This document shows positions 1-11,204 of a DNA stretch of 64,000 nucleotides, in pieces. This stretch comes from Euphorbia lathyris (Eukaryota; Streptophyta; Magnoliopsida; Malpighiales; Euphorbiaceae). The translations under genes and the position numbers were made by a program. Within the stretch, counting starts at the first letter, position 1, and each line of letters begins with the position of its first letter. Where the stretch lies: the NCBI RefSeq assembly GCF_963576675.1, contig NC_088914.1, positions 82,644,441 through 82,708,440 of the forward strand. The letters run 5' to 3'. The notes under the pieces are model-generated. The model was not told the origin of the DNA. It worked only from the letters and a program-made list of their open reading frames with translations, and searched no databases.

Positions 1-1960
1 TTCATTCGCCAGCCACTGGGCATATATCAGCACTAAAAGCTAGGCAAATGAATATAAGAAGTATGGCGAGAAAGAATAAATTATAAAATGTAGGATACTA
101 TAACAGTTTAATGCACATATAAGAATATGTAAAAATACTGATTTTTAGGCCCATGGTTCCGCCTTTTCCGAGCAACTAGAACCGCATCCTCAATGATGTT
201 TAACTTATGAGTAATCACATCTGGGCTTACTCCTGTGGGGATCTCATTCTCTTATGTAAATATGCTTTCAGACTCAATGAGAACTTTTTTAACATCCTCT
301 TTGATCTCAAGTTTTAATCCTTTGGCGATCCGCACCCGCTTTCCATCAGCAATAAGGAGCGTTTCTGTGTCGCCCAAAACTGTAGTGACAAGTTAATATT
401 TCTCACCTTCGTCCTCTTTGGATTGTGGGCGGATTGATAGTGACGCCGAGTATAAGTCTCTTTAGCCACCTTTTGGTTCCCGCTAATCATTACTCCTCCT
501 TTGCTGGTGGGAATGTACATTGTCAGACGACGGATGGAAATTAGGGCTGCAACCTCTGGCCCTTGGTCTGGATAGTGTGACCCGTCACTCCAATGATGTC
601 AATAATGGTTGTTTCTATTTGGATCGGATCAACCTTTAGTTTGGCGAATGCACCTTTGGTGATGACATTGCGAGAACTGCCCGTGTCTTTACTCGCTTTA
701 TTTTATCTCCCATCCTTGAATCTCCATTGTTACTACCAATGCATCTGCATGTGGAGAGATTACTGGACCTGTTTCTGCAAAAGGAGCAATAGAGGGATGT
801 TTTATCCAGAGCGGATATTTTTGCTTTTTCCACGGGTGGCTGATACACTGGTCCATCTGCTATGACATTAATGACACTTTTGAATTTATTTTTGGGATCT
901 GTCTTCTGCTTGTCATCTTGTTATTTGTTATTCTGGACAAAGCTATCTAGTTTGCCAGCTCCCAGCAAGCTTCAGTGTGGTGGCCAACCTGTAGTACGCT
1001 TTGGCGTTTCTTCCAACGGTTACATGCTCCCCTCCTTTGGGTTCGGGATATGTAATGTCCCGCTTATATTGATTCTTTTCTTTTATATTATGGCAAGTTG
1101 GAAGCTTTAATCGTTTTTTCCGCCTCGTACCCCATGATCCGCGCTGTGAATGGCGAATTCCTATTAACTGGATGGCGTATCTTTCTGAATTGTTCTCTTG
1201 TCTATCCAGAGCGGCATGTACTCGCCTTTCAATCTCATCATCCATGTGTTAAATGTTGAATCGTGATGGTGAAGCCGGCTCTTGATCTTGATCTCGATCA
1301 TATTGAGGTTATGCTTGGAGCTATGGTTTAACGCGAATGGATGTTGTCACAACCGTGGGAGCCGTTTTATCTAGCTTCGAATATCTTGTCTCCGCATCCT
1401 TCAACATTTTGCTAACATAATAGATGGAGAACTGCTGACCTTCTTCTTCTTAAATAACCACGGTGCACATATCTTTATCCATGACAGATTGATACAAATG
1501 CAGGTCTCCCCTTCAGATTGGTCTGCTCATCAAGGGTGGTTCTGCTAGGAATTGCTTTATACCTTGATATGCTTGTTGACAATCTTTCTAGTATGATGAT
1601 CCGCCCGTTCAACCTCTGGATCTTTCTCACCCATAGTGGGGCTTTCATTTAGGCGCTCTTTTCACCTTTTTCCTCGCATGGCTTTTATTTAGGCGCTCTT
1701 TTCACCTTTTTTGCTAATGACATAGTCAAGGAATTTTTCTGAAGTGACTCTGCATATACACTTCTTTGGATTGAGCTTTATTTTTCATATCAGTGTTTGC
1801 ACTGGTTGTAGTATTAGCAACTCCCTTGTACCTGTGGGTTAGCACTGAAAGAACTCCAGAAGTGGGGCATACTCTGTCCATTATTAAAAGATTGTGGTAA
1901 GGCATAAAAGCTATATTCACTTACCTTGGGGATCAATGGCTTGATCCATGGAACATACTT
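1..1960 (-). pseudogene. Scrambled Ty3/gypsy gag-pol relic
   Basis: This stretch is a decayed minus-strand polyprotein of the same broad lineage as the element at 38499-48545. Bases 1-160 match the start of its reverse transcriptase. Bases 200-530 match the segment after the protease, including the peptide YIPTSKGGVMISGNQKVA against YIPTAKGGVMIKGNQKVA. Bases 590-870 match the protease region. Bases 870-1245 match gag, including ITYPEPKGGEH. Bases 1330-1640 and 1710-1800 match RNase H/RT sequence that should lie to the left of gag on this strand. The domain order is therefore rearranged, or two copies are joined. A unit containing ATTTAGGCGCTCTTTTCACC occurs twice near 1647-1712. Stops and frameshifts are numerous. 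The left end lies outside the window. Confidence 0.8.
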
Positions 1961-3660
1961 CATAGCAAAAGAATGTTTGCATTGGCCTTGTTGGCAAATA
2001 TCATGTATGATGCAATTCTCTTTATGGAATTTTTAGTTCATCTTGGAATCAACTTAATAATTCCTTCACGTTGGTCACTGCCTCTAGAATGAACTTAGTC
2101 AAAGGATAAAACCGAGTAAATATTATATGTCAAACAAATTCATAATAGAATTTTAATCGTGCTTGTTTTAGTAATAATATCACGTATAACGGTCATAATC
2201 ATAAAGATTGCTACTGCACATGAATATCATAATGAATTCTTAATAGATAACCATAATGAGAATGGTTTAAGAATAATGTCCTTTTGTATTTCAATGCGCA
2301 TTAATATCCAAGATAGCATATTTATTTTAAACGTCACAAAAGTTATGACATTCTATATTGGGTAAGATATCTTACATAGTTGCTATTTACTTGCAATTAA
2401 TATTGTGCATCCATACATTAATGGCATTCAGAGATCATTAAAGGCTCATTTGAATGAGGTGTAATTAAAGAAAGGTAAGTGATGATTTAATAATATAGTT
2501 ATATATAAAATTACTCTTATATTATTTCATTTGTGCGAATAAAATAAAAGAGAAAGGGTAATTTTGGAAGAAAAATACATGTACCATGATTCTCCTCTAA
2601 TTTGGAGCGTAAGGAAAATTACTCAAAATCCACTCTCACCTACCTTCACATATAATCCTCCAATTTTTAAGGAATTCTCATGTATATCTTAAGAATTTTG
2701 CATAAATTAATGTTCTGATCCGAAACCGACACTTGTACTATTTTGTAGTTAGCTCAGGACATGAAAGTTTTGTTTATCCAATTTGGTAATTCATCAGCCC
2801 ATAATGGCCTTAATAGTTAGGGACAATTACATGATAATTACAAATAGACTCAATATTTTCAAGTCTCTTGTGTTGGTAACAGAAATTCTAACAATGTCAA
2901 ATAAACAGTTTTTTATATGAATAGACACATCATTGTAAAAAAGGGAATGAAATAACTGTTTGACAAAACAATATTCAAAAATATGAATTTCTGATATTAA
3001 AAGTACTATATAGGAGAAAAGCCATATATAGATGGTGAATTGTACAAGGAAAAACCAAATATGATTTTTTTGTAATTTTTTATAATAGTTATATGCATGT
3101 TCATCCAAAAGACCGCCCAGATCTAAATCATTTGTAATTACATGAGCCTTTTATGATATTTTAATATCAAATGACAAAATCACATTGAATGGATGATTTT
3201 TTTTTTGTAAATCCCAAGATTACGGGTCTTATACATGCGTTTGTACTAATTCAATGATAATGAAATATTATACTCGTCATGCATAAAAATATAAGGCATA
3301 TTGAGCATGCAAGATTTAATGAAAGATTTGTGTCTATTACTTTATCTTTCACCATTTATTAGATTTATCATAATAACATGTAATAATATTCATAGCACTT
3401 TATAAGAGTGAGGGATCTCAATTTTCTTTAATTAATAATGGAATAAGAAAGGGGAGGAAACTTATCTTTTTCATCATAAAATTCCAGATTTAATGTAGAA
3501 AACTCTTTCCCACCAATATATGGAGAACTGTATCTTTGGATAGATTTGTTTGTACTGATTGAGCCAAGGTTTGAGATTGTGATTTCTATTCCGTTGACTC
3601 CGTTGTTTTGTTCTTTGTGAAACTCTATACAATCAAGATTTTGTGATCTTCTGTTTGTTA
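1961..3660. other. AT-rich stretch, probably leader of the gypsy relic
   Basis: No coding sequence or known RNA is visible. By position this lies between the gag/pol relic and the primer binding site of the same minus-strand element, so it is probably decayed leader or gag plus later insertions. The short ORFs here are AT-rich and featureless. Confidence 0.4.
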
Positions 3661-3668
3661 GAGATCCA

Positions 3669-3682
3669 CGATCACCGCACCA
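3669..3682 (-). other. Primer binding site of gypsy relic
   Basis: On the minus strand the sequence TGGTGCGGTGATCG lies two bases inside the LTR that starts at 3685. The intact gypsy element has nearly the same site (TGGTGCGGTGAGCG) in the same place at 48021-48034. The TGG start fits pairing with a tRNA CCA end. I did not identify the tRNA. Confidence 0.65.
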
Positions 3683-3684
3683 AT

Positions 3685-4376
3685 TGATAACTTGGGAAAA
3701 ATCCTTGATCGGAGCACTTCCCTGTGAGGCGCCGTTGGGATCGGCCGGGGACACTCCGATGCCAAAGTCAGTAATATTTCTGAGAATAAACTGTAAGCAC
3801 AAAAGTAGAGAATCAGTAAGTGTACCTTTGATCCTAGGAAGCTGGGGTATTTATATAGGTTTCTGTAACCTTCAGCATTAATGGGGAAGCAGGTGAAGAG
3901 TTGTGTCATTACTCATCTTTAATTGCTATCAATTCTCCATTAATCCCAGCATTTAGCATTGAAACCCTCAGAGTTGAGGTATTCGAACAGTCAAGTCTTT
4001 ATTCCCCTTTAATGGTTATTAATTGCCATTTAATTGTATTTATTCCTATTCATGGATGGTAATAAAGGCGCCTTTTGGTATTCTTGGATCCGTCAAGGCG
4101 TATGTACGCTCTCCTTGAGAACAATGGCGGGTCTCCATTACTCGCTCTCATCGGGCGTATCTCGTTATGGCGTATCTCGCCATGGTCCACGTGGTGTGGC
4201 ATAATGCTAGAAACTCCTTCCTTTTCCTCATTATTTGCATATTCACCCCTGCATTAATTATCATTAATTCCACATTAATCATGCATAAATATCTCTTTTA
4301 GAAGAAATAATGGTTTGTCATTATCTCTATTAATTTTCCCTTATTCCTTATTCAAGAATAATTTGGGTTGTTATCA
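3685..4376 (-). repeat. 5' LTR of the gypsy relic
   Basis: A 692-bp LTR bounded by TGATAAC and GTTATCA, perfect 7-bp inverted termini. The termini and the motif CTCCGATGCCAAAGTCAGTA are shared with the 509-bp LTRs at 38499 and 48037, but the rest differs, so this is a related family. A minus-strand TATA-like sequence (TATATAAATA) lies near 3850. The partner LTR is not in the window, so the target duplication cannot be checked. Confidence 0.8.
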
Positions 4377-4852
4377 CCGCCCTAGATCTGTCTCGTCCCA
4401 ATTTCTATAAAAAAAATAATTTCATAATTTTATTTATTTTTTAATAAATTTATTAAAAAAAAACTAATTTTAAATCTTTAAAATAAAAGTTTTAATGAAC
4501 TTTTGTAATAAAAATACATAAAAAAAATATTATTTTGTTTAATATAATAAATGTTATATATATATATATATAAATCATTAGAATTTGTAATGATTATTTT
4601 TAACTATAGTTAAAAACAGCCCCTTATATAGAATAATTTTCTAATAAACCTACATGTATAATTATTTACACAATTAACCCTATTTGAGGATTAGCCCAAT
4701 ATTATCCAAGTGAATTTTTTTTAATATTATTATTTCACGTCTATGCTGTAATTTATGTTAACATAATATGTAATGCAATTTGATGATTGCTTCAAACGTT
4801 GCATAAAAAAAAAATATATAATTAAGTATCTGGACTTTATCCATTAAAAAAA
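4377..4852. other. AT-rich intergenic DNA
   Basis: Homopolymer and TA-repeat rich sequence, including (TA)n near 4556-4571. I see no gene or bounded element. Confidence 0.5.
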
Positions 4853-5838
4853 AAAGAGTATCTGGACTTTATATGTTTCAAGATCAGATTTTTGTTCAAT
4901 TATTTTTGGGTTAAGGTGCAAAAATACTCCAAACATTTTGGGCCAGGAGTAATTTTACCCCTAACGTCTAAAATGATGCAATTTTACCCCTAACGTTAAT
5001 AAATTGGTCAATTTGAGAAATAATTCATCAAAATGTCTTCTCGATCATGAATCTTGTTATCTACACTTCATACGTGTGTCATTTTATCAGTAACAAATCA
5101 CAAACATTCGTTGGCATATGAAAAAAATAAAAAATATATCGTCTTTTTGTACGGATTAGACAAAAAAATTCAAAAAATCCACCGAATATATAAATATTAA
5201 CCTCAAATTCTATTATTAAATCATAAAAAAATATGAAATTCTTTTTTAGAATGAATTGTTATGCAATTGGTGCAGAATAATGAATAAAAATATCTGTGTT
5301 TTATAATAGTGTCTGAAATTGACCCAATTTATCAACGTTAGGGGTAAAATTGCTCTTGGCTTCCAACATTAGGGGTACAATAGCACCGTTTTAGACGTTA
5401 AGGGTAAAATTGCTCCTGGTCCAAAACGTTAGGGGTATTTTTGCACCTTAACCCATTATTTTTCTACATAACAATGGATTTAACTTTTATTTAATTTTTC
5501 AATCCAGTTTGGAAAATGAGAAGATCGATTTGGCGATTTTAATACTGAAATTTGCAAAATAGAAGAGGAGAAAATCGAGTTTGGAATAATTTACTAGAAA
5601 TTGATTTCTGTAAATTCTTTTTACTTTTTACTCTCTATCTATCCTAGTCAATAAATTCTTATTTTTATTTATCCACGTCAATAGGCCGAATCGCACTAAG
5701 GAAACGTCCTGTCCAAACTCGACAAAAAAGTTAAATAAGGGTTGAATTTATAACAGAATCAATGATTAAATGCTCAACGTGGAAAAATAATTGATCAGAA
5801 ACTTGATCCTTAAAACATATAATGTTCAATGGCTTAAT
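4853..5838. repeat. Inverted-repeat family K, copy 1 (nested)
   Basis: The ends are partly inverted: GACTTTATATGTTTCAAGATC on the left and GATCCTTAAAACATATAATG on the right. The interior (GAAGATCGATTTGGCGATT and flanking bases) recurs at about 35700-35960 and 50600-50900. The copy is interrupted by the 547-bp element at 4908-5454. Removing that insertion restores continuity with the other copies. Outer boundaries are approximate and no duplication was found. Confidence 0.5.
4908..5454. mobile_element. Mutator-type MITE, family A copy 1
   Basis: Starts GGGTTAAGGTGCAAAAATAC and ends GTATTTTTGCACCTTAACCC, a perfect 20-bp inverted terminus. It is flanked by a perfect 9-bp duplication, ATTATTTTT, at 4899-4907 and 5455-5463. 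The subterminal motif ACGTTAGGGGTAAAATTGC recurs several times. A 9-bp duplication fits the Mutator superfamily. No coding capacity. Other copies lie at 14899, 17130 and (decayed) 15612. Confidence 0.85.
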
Positions 5839-5975
5839 AATGTTTTTTTTTTTGCCAAAAAAAAATACTTTATCTATCCCACTATATAAATCCTTTTATA
5901 AAGTAATTTTTTTAAAAATATATAAGTCTACGTAGTTGTAGTTTGATTTTTTGGTCTAAGCATTGAATATTTTTT

Positions 5976-7466
5976 GGGTTTTGCTATTTATCACCCTCAA
6001 ATTACTTACCGCTCCCATTGAACAATTTTTCCCTTGTCATAAATTTTTTTTCAAAATTGGAAAAAAAAATTGAGAGAAAATTCAAAATTTGGCCTAAACG
6101 GATGCGGCATATCGCCCGACCCATGACGGGAACGGATGCCGCATCCGGTCCCGCCATGGGTCGAGCGGGATGCCGCATCCGTTTAGGCCAAATTTTGAAA
6201 GTCAACTGTTAAATACCGCCTCCAAATTACTTATCACCACCCCTTTTGGACTTTTTTGCTCTTTTCATAATTTTGATCAAAGAATAAAAATTCTCTCTCC
6301 AAAATCATAACCCCGAACAACAATAATTGAAATTATGAAAATAATTGATGCGTGACAATTCGAACCCCGAAAATGGATGATTACGAGTCGGAAACATTAA
6401 GGGGGTGTTTGGTTCAAACTTCGGAATCGGAATTAGAATCGGAATCGGAATCGGAATGTTACGGAATCAGAATCGGAATGACTGTTTATTTATTTTGTTT
6501 GGTTTAATCCAGAATCGGAATCCGATTATTTTTAAGAGTGTTTGGTTCAAATTCCGGAATTGGAATCAAAATCGAAATCGAAATCGAAATTGAACAAAAT
6601 CAAAATTTCTTAAATTTTAATAAATAAAATATATAAAAAAAGCTACAGAAAAAAATTAATTATAAATAATATACTATATTATAGTATATATAAATTATCT
6701 AAAGGACCAACATATTATACATAATACTATATTCTACTATTATATAAATAAATATGCTATATATATCTTATAACCAATAACCAATCCATTACTATATACA
6801 TGGTACGTTTTATTTTTTCTATGTTATGCCAAGCAGTTGCAAAACGTGGGCTGCTTTTTTTTTTTTTTTAATTAAATTGGATAAGGGAATGGGAATCATA
6901 TTTGATTGAAGGGGAATATTTGATTGAAGGGGAAAGAGGAGGGAATGGTTGATTCCCATAGTGGGGTGAATGTCATTCCCATTCCTATATTAAAATGGTA
7001 AAACCAAACATTAATAAAGGTAATTAACTTTGGTCATTCCCATTCCCTATTATAAATAGAACAAACCAAACACCCCCTAAGATTTACATGTTTTTATCAA
7101 AGAACTCATGAAGATAATACATATTTTTCATGACGATTTTGCATTTTTCGTCACAAAAAATAGGAGAATTTTTCATTTTTCGTCATAAAAAATTGAACGA
7201 TTTAGTATTTCTCGTCACTAAAAATTTTACGATTTTGCACATTTCAAAATTTGAACTAAATGGATGCCGCATCCTGCCCGACCCATGGCGGGAACGGATA
7301 TCCGTTCCCGCCATGGGTCGGGCGGTATGCCGCATCCGTTTAGGCCAAATTTTGAATTTTCTCTCAAAAAAAATTTTCCCAATTCTGAAAAAAAATTTAT
7401 ACCAAGGGTAAAATTGTCCAATAGAAGCAGGAATAAGTAATCTGGGAGTGGTAAATAGCAAAACCC
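5976..7466. mobile_element. Foldback element with GC-rich palindromic cores
   Basis: Termini are GGGTTTTGCTATTTA and TAAATAGCAAAACCC. The flanking 9-mers ATATTTTTT and TTATTCTTT match at 7 of 9 positions, which only weakly supports a duplication. Each roughly 240-bp arm carries a GC-rich palindrome (6098-6192 and 7258-7350) built from GGATGCGGCAT, CCCGCCATGGGTCG and their complements, unlike the AT-rich surroundings. The centre is interrupted by the Tourist-like MITE at 6401-7077. Related to the element at 15796-16520. Confidence 0.7.
6401..7077. mobile_element. Tourist/Harbinger-like MITE
   Basis: Starts GGGGGTGTTTGGTTC and ends with GAACAAACCAAACACCCCC, the terminal signature of Tourist-type (PIF/Harbinger) MITEs. 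It is flanked by the 3-bp duplication TAA at 6398-6400 and 7078-7080. Imperfect GGAATCGGAATC repeats fill the left end, with GGGAATGG-type motifs on the right. No coding capacity. Confidence 0.85.
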
Positions 7467-7569
7467 TTATTCTTTTTCATGTAATCCTTAGGGACAGCCT
7501 GTTTAGGGACGTCTCTGACAGTTAGTATTAATAAAGCAAGATTGTTTTGATTCAAAAAAAAAATGATAT

Positions 7570-8130
7570 CCTAAACTTCCAATTAAGGAAAACGGATAAA
7601 CACATTAATTAAAAAAAAAAAATACGAATAGCTACAAAACCATAGCAATTAAGACTGCAAAAAGTTTCAATTTCATATTTCTTTATACCAGAGGAAAGGT
7701 AACATTTCTGCAACATCCTTTCAATTTTGAGTTATGATTTTAGAGTATGCTATTGATAAAAGTATGATGAGTAAGTAATTAGCAAAAGGTGAGCATGTTT
7801 TGGATCTGATATGCAAATGTGTCCATAGTTTCAGACTCATAATAGTTTTAGAATAGAAAATCGATTTTCGACATACATGAGATTAACTTGATAACATAAA
7901 ACTGCTCACATAATAGAAAAGGTAATTTAATTTAAACCTTCTTGATTGGAAAACCATAAATCAGGCAGAAAAGAGAATAATTGCAACCAATAATAAGTAG
8001 AGTCTCAATCATAGGATTTGTTGAAAAATTATTGTTGAAACATTATTGCATGACCTGCACCACACAACCATGATGATATGAGAACTCCGGCAAATATTCA
8101 TTGATATTATCTCTTATTCCACAACAATAA
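7570..8130. repeat. Local duplication D1, copy 1
   Basis: Shares long near-identical stretches with 11205-11890 and 18680-19040. Shared strings include CCAGAGGAAAGGTAACATTT, TTTCAGACTCATAATAGTTT and AAACATTATTGCATGACCTG. All copies are in the same orientation. In the other two places the segment adjoins a PPR pseudogene; here it adjoins the RNase H-like gene. No open frame of interest. Confidence 0.75.
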
Positions 8131-8192
8131 TAATAATATGCTCTTTATTTACACATAATAAAAATACAAAGACACTTAGGATTACTTAGATA

Positions 8193-8882
8193 CTAAATCG
8201 AACATAATCGAGGATATTGGCTACCATTACAATCATTGCTAATTTGCTTTAAAATGTTCAAAGGTGGATCTTGAAATTCATAATAGCCGTATGATAATTG
8301 GATCCCAAGGTTTGCTAATCCGTCAGCGGCTTGGTTTCCTTCTTGATATTGGTGTTGTATTTTGACATTCCATTTTCTTCTTAAGAGTTGTTGGATAGTT
8401 GGCACCAAATGGTAATCAGATTCGGTAGTAGTTATCAAATCTACAGCAACTTTACAGTCACTTTCCAAGATAACATTTCTGAATCCCATTTTCCGGCCCA
8501 ATTCCAGTCCTCTCAAAATACCAACCAGTTCAGCTTCCAATGCTGTAACCGATCCACCTAAATTGATTGCGAAACCGCCACACCATTTGCCACTACTATC
8601 CCGGACTAGCCCACCAGCACTGGCTAAGTTTATTGATGATTTGTAAGCACCGTCTGTGTTGATTTTGATCCATCCAGGACAAGGAGAACACCAACTAATC
8701 ATCCTAAGGATTTTACCATCTACGTGTTGGGGCTTTATAGCATCATTAAAATCTGGATAATTTTGAGCGATCAATTGTGACGGTATAACCTTATTAAAAA
8801 TTTGATAGGGATAATGTCGAGGGACCATTTGGACAAAAACCGGGCTAATAGGGATAGGAATATATATAAGAGTTGGAAACAT
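8193..8882 (-). CDS. RNase H-like domain protein (RVT_3 type)
   Basis: A 229-residue intact ORF. The first 65 residues are unrecognised. From about residue 68 it is a plant RNase H-like domain of the type found at the C-terminus of L1 LINEs and in many stand-alone plant proteins. Visible motifs are WIKINTDGA (first catalytic Asp), ALEAELVGILRGLELG (Glu) and ILESDCKVAVDL (second Asp), then YQEGNQAADGLANLG with the late Asp. The full D-E-D-D set is present, so hydrolysis of RNA in RNA:DNA hybrids is plausible but unproven. The ATG at 8882 is kept in the decayed paralogues at 49151 and near 50474, which supports this start. No RT or zinc-binding domain is adjacent, so it is not part of a complete LINE. 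It may be a domesticated gene or a recent retrotransposon fragment. Confidence 0.65.
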   Translation of the reverse strand: MFPTLIYIPIPISPVFVQMVPRHYPYQIFNKVIPSQLIAQNYPDFNDAIKPQHVDGKILRMISWCSPCPGWIKINTDGAYKSSINLASAGGLVRDSSGKWCGGFAINLGGSVTALEAELVGILRGLELGRKMGFRNVILESDCKVAVDLITTTESDYHLVPTIQQLLRRKWNVKIQHQYQEGNQAADGLANLGIQLSYGYYEFQDPPLNILKQISNDCNGSQYPRLCSI

Positions 8883-9180
8883 AATTTTACTTGGTTGGAA
8901 ATTTTCTTCAAAATGCAGTAATATCCTAAACCTGATCGTAAGGTATTAATCAGTTGTTTGTGAAGTATGAGTTGCTAAATGTAATCGTAGAGATTATCCA
9001 CATAATCATCCAGAATCGAACACAGGGGTTGGAGATAGTTTTTCCGGTGACTGAGGGATGCTGGAAGGTCCGCAAGAAAGCATTTAGAAAGCATTTAGGG
9101 GTTCCGGTGACTCGAAGGGTGAAGAAGATATCCAGAATCGCAGGGAAGAAGGTGAGAGATGAGTGGGTTTCCTGATTGTT
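8883..9180 (-). promoter_or_regulatory. 5' flank of the RNase H-like gene, duplicated
   Basis: Upstream on the minus strand, this region matches about 51210-51505 upstream of a decayed paralogue. Shared strings include ATATCCAGAATCGCAGGGAA and AGAAGGTGAGAGATGAG. Conserved, stop-rich sequence here suggests a 5' untranslated or promoter region copied with the gene. No promoter element can be fixed. Confidence 0.45.
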
Positions 9181-9359
9181 TAGATTTAGGATTAGTATAT
9201 ATATATAGTCTACTTTTTAATTTCCTTGGACAGAGTTCATGAAGAAGAGGGTTTCCTCATTTAATTCGGTTTGCAGTTGTTTGATTATCACTTATTTTTT
9301 CTACTTTGACTTATTTCACTGTCGGTTGTGTCTTCACTTTCAGTTACTTCTTTCTAGTT

Positions 9360-9715
9360 TTAATTTTAGGGATAAATATAAGAGCTTCTCCAAACAACCA
9401 CTCAATATATCGACCATATCATCCATTTAATAAATTTCATTTTATTAAATTATCTAACTCTAAAACCATTTAATCATAATAGATTAATTAAACATATTAT
9501 ATTATTTCAATTGTTTGACTGTCAGTTATGTTTTCTACTTTCATTTTAGGAATAAATGTAAAAGCATCTCAAATGATTCATACTCACAATCACTCAGTAT
9601 ACATACCACATCATCTATTTAATAAATTTCATTTTATTAAACGATGTAACTCCAATGGTTAAATTCTATAATCACTTAATTATCATGGATTAATTAAACC
9701 TATCATATTATTTTT
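9360..9715. repeat. Tandem imperfect duplication
   Basis: Two direct copies of about 175 bp (roughly 9364-9538 and 9540-9715) share ATCATCTATTTAATAAATTTCATTTTATTAAA-type sequence and GATTAATTAAACATAT. A terminus-like GAGATGCTCTAACATG near 9890 is partly inverted to AAGCATCTC at 9563. Probably a rearranged MITE. Confidence 0.4.
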
Positions 9716-9927
9716 CTTTTGAATAGAAACTTATCGTATTATTTTAACAAATAAAATATATATATATAAAAATAATCAAAAGCTCAATAAACATTGAGTG
9801 GTTAATAAGTGCTTAATACATTAAACTCACTCTAACGAGAGAGAATTTAATAATGGAATATAATGAGTGGTTCATTATAGTTAATTAGAGATGCTCTAAC
9901 ATGATTTATTTGTAAATGATTTCAATA

Positions 9928-10606
9928 AAAGCTCGTTTCGATTTGTAAACAAACTGCTCGTAAGCACAATTTATTTGCTCGGTTCGTAAACGAGCTGAGT
10001 TTGAGCAGGCCAAAGCTCGGCGCGTAAGCTCGCAATCAGACCCGATTAGAACATTTATGAATAAATTTTAGTTTTATAGAAAGCTATATAGTTTTATTTT
10101 AGTTCACAAATATATAAACTTAATATTATTTTCATTTGCTATTAGATGAGCTTACGATCAGGCCCAATTAGAACATTTATGAACAAATTTTAGTTTTCTA
10201 GAAAACTATATAGGTTTGTTTTAGTTTACAAATATCTAAACTTAATATTATTTCATTTCTTATTAGATGAGTTCGTTCAAACTCAAAATAAATGAGTATA
10301 GACGAACTATTTGTAAGCATCTTGTTTATTTATTCACGAATTTTGCTTGTGTGTTTGTTATGTACACAACTAAAGAACTCTTTGCAAGCAAACTTCATAA
10401 ATATAATTAACGATTTACTCACAAACAATTTATGGTTAGATAATTTTCTTAATAAACCAAGTTCAAAGAAGATTTTGAGCTCAAAACAACCTTGAAGCTC
10501 GGCTCGACCTCGTTTATTTTCTAATGAGCTGAACCAGCCTCGAACTCGTTAATTTTATAGCGAACCGAGCTTAAACTAGACAAAGCTTAGCTCGGCTCGA
10601 TTACAG
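9928..10606. mobile_element. hAT-like non-autonomous element, GCTCG-rich ends
   Basis: Both ends carry dense AGCTCG and GAGCTGA motifs in opposite orientations, the subterminal style of some plant hAT families. The interior repeats a unit of about 110 bp (around 10025-10150 and 10151-10267). No transposase. I could not fix the termini or an 8-bp duplication, so the boundaries are approximate. Confidence 0.45.
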
Positions 10607-10976
10607 CCCAATCTAGAATCATGCCTGAATTCCCGTGATCAAGTAGTGCAATGAACGCTCTATGCATCTCTCTTTGCCATTGACAGGATTCAAGAGGTAG
10701 TTAAAGAACTTAAATATCCACTAATCGCCACAAAATATAGAAATGTAAATAACATTAATATTTTATGTATCAATCTGAATACTAAAAAAACACTACAAAC
10801 AACTTCTATTAGTGAATCATGTATCGTTGCTACAAAATACCAAAAAAATTCATGGAACCAAACTTTAATTTTTTTTTTTTTTTTTTTTTTTATGCCAAAA
10901 CACCTAAAAAACTAACAATTGAGTATCCATAGATCTAGGCCACTGTAATAATGTATGTATGGATCTATGTATCTAA
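10607..10976. other. Intergenic DNA
   Basis: Contains a run of about 27 T near 10868-10894. I see no gene or bounded element. Confidence 0.4.
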
Positions 10977-11113
10977 CTATCTAAACCCGAATCTGAGTGA
11001 TTTGGCATTGGAAAGATCTCCAGATACTGCTTTCCTCTTCTTTGAATCTGATGAAACAGAAACAGACACAGCAGCAGCAGTTGAGGATGGGGAAGAATCA
11101 AAATCTTGAGGTT
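10977..11113 (-). CDS. Candidate terminal exon, unknown protein
   Basis: On the minus strand an acceptor (ACTGTTAG) at 11114 is followed by 44 complete codons and a TAG at 10977-10979. The peptide is Ser-rich (SSPSSTAAAVSVSVSSDS), then basic (KKRK, NLS-like), and ends SLRFGFR. The composition looks protein-like against its AT-rich surroundings. No upstream exon was found; the adjacent minus-strand upstream sequence is duplicated segment D1. I do not recognise the protein. Confidence 0.3.
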
Positions 11114-11204
11114 CTAACAGTACATACATAATTACTTAAAACATAAAAAAATAAAAGATAAAACAGAAATCCACAAAAATAAAGGACAATATATACTTAA
11201 TAAA

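Noticed and set aside
6002..7461. Pairs of near-identical ORFs on both strands
   Set aside because: They are by-products of GC-rich palindromes in the foldback element.
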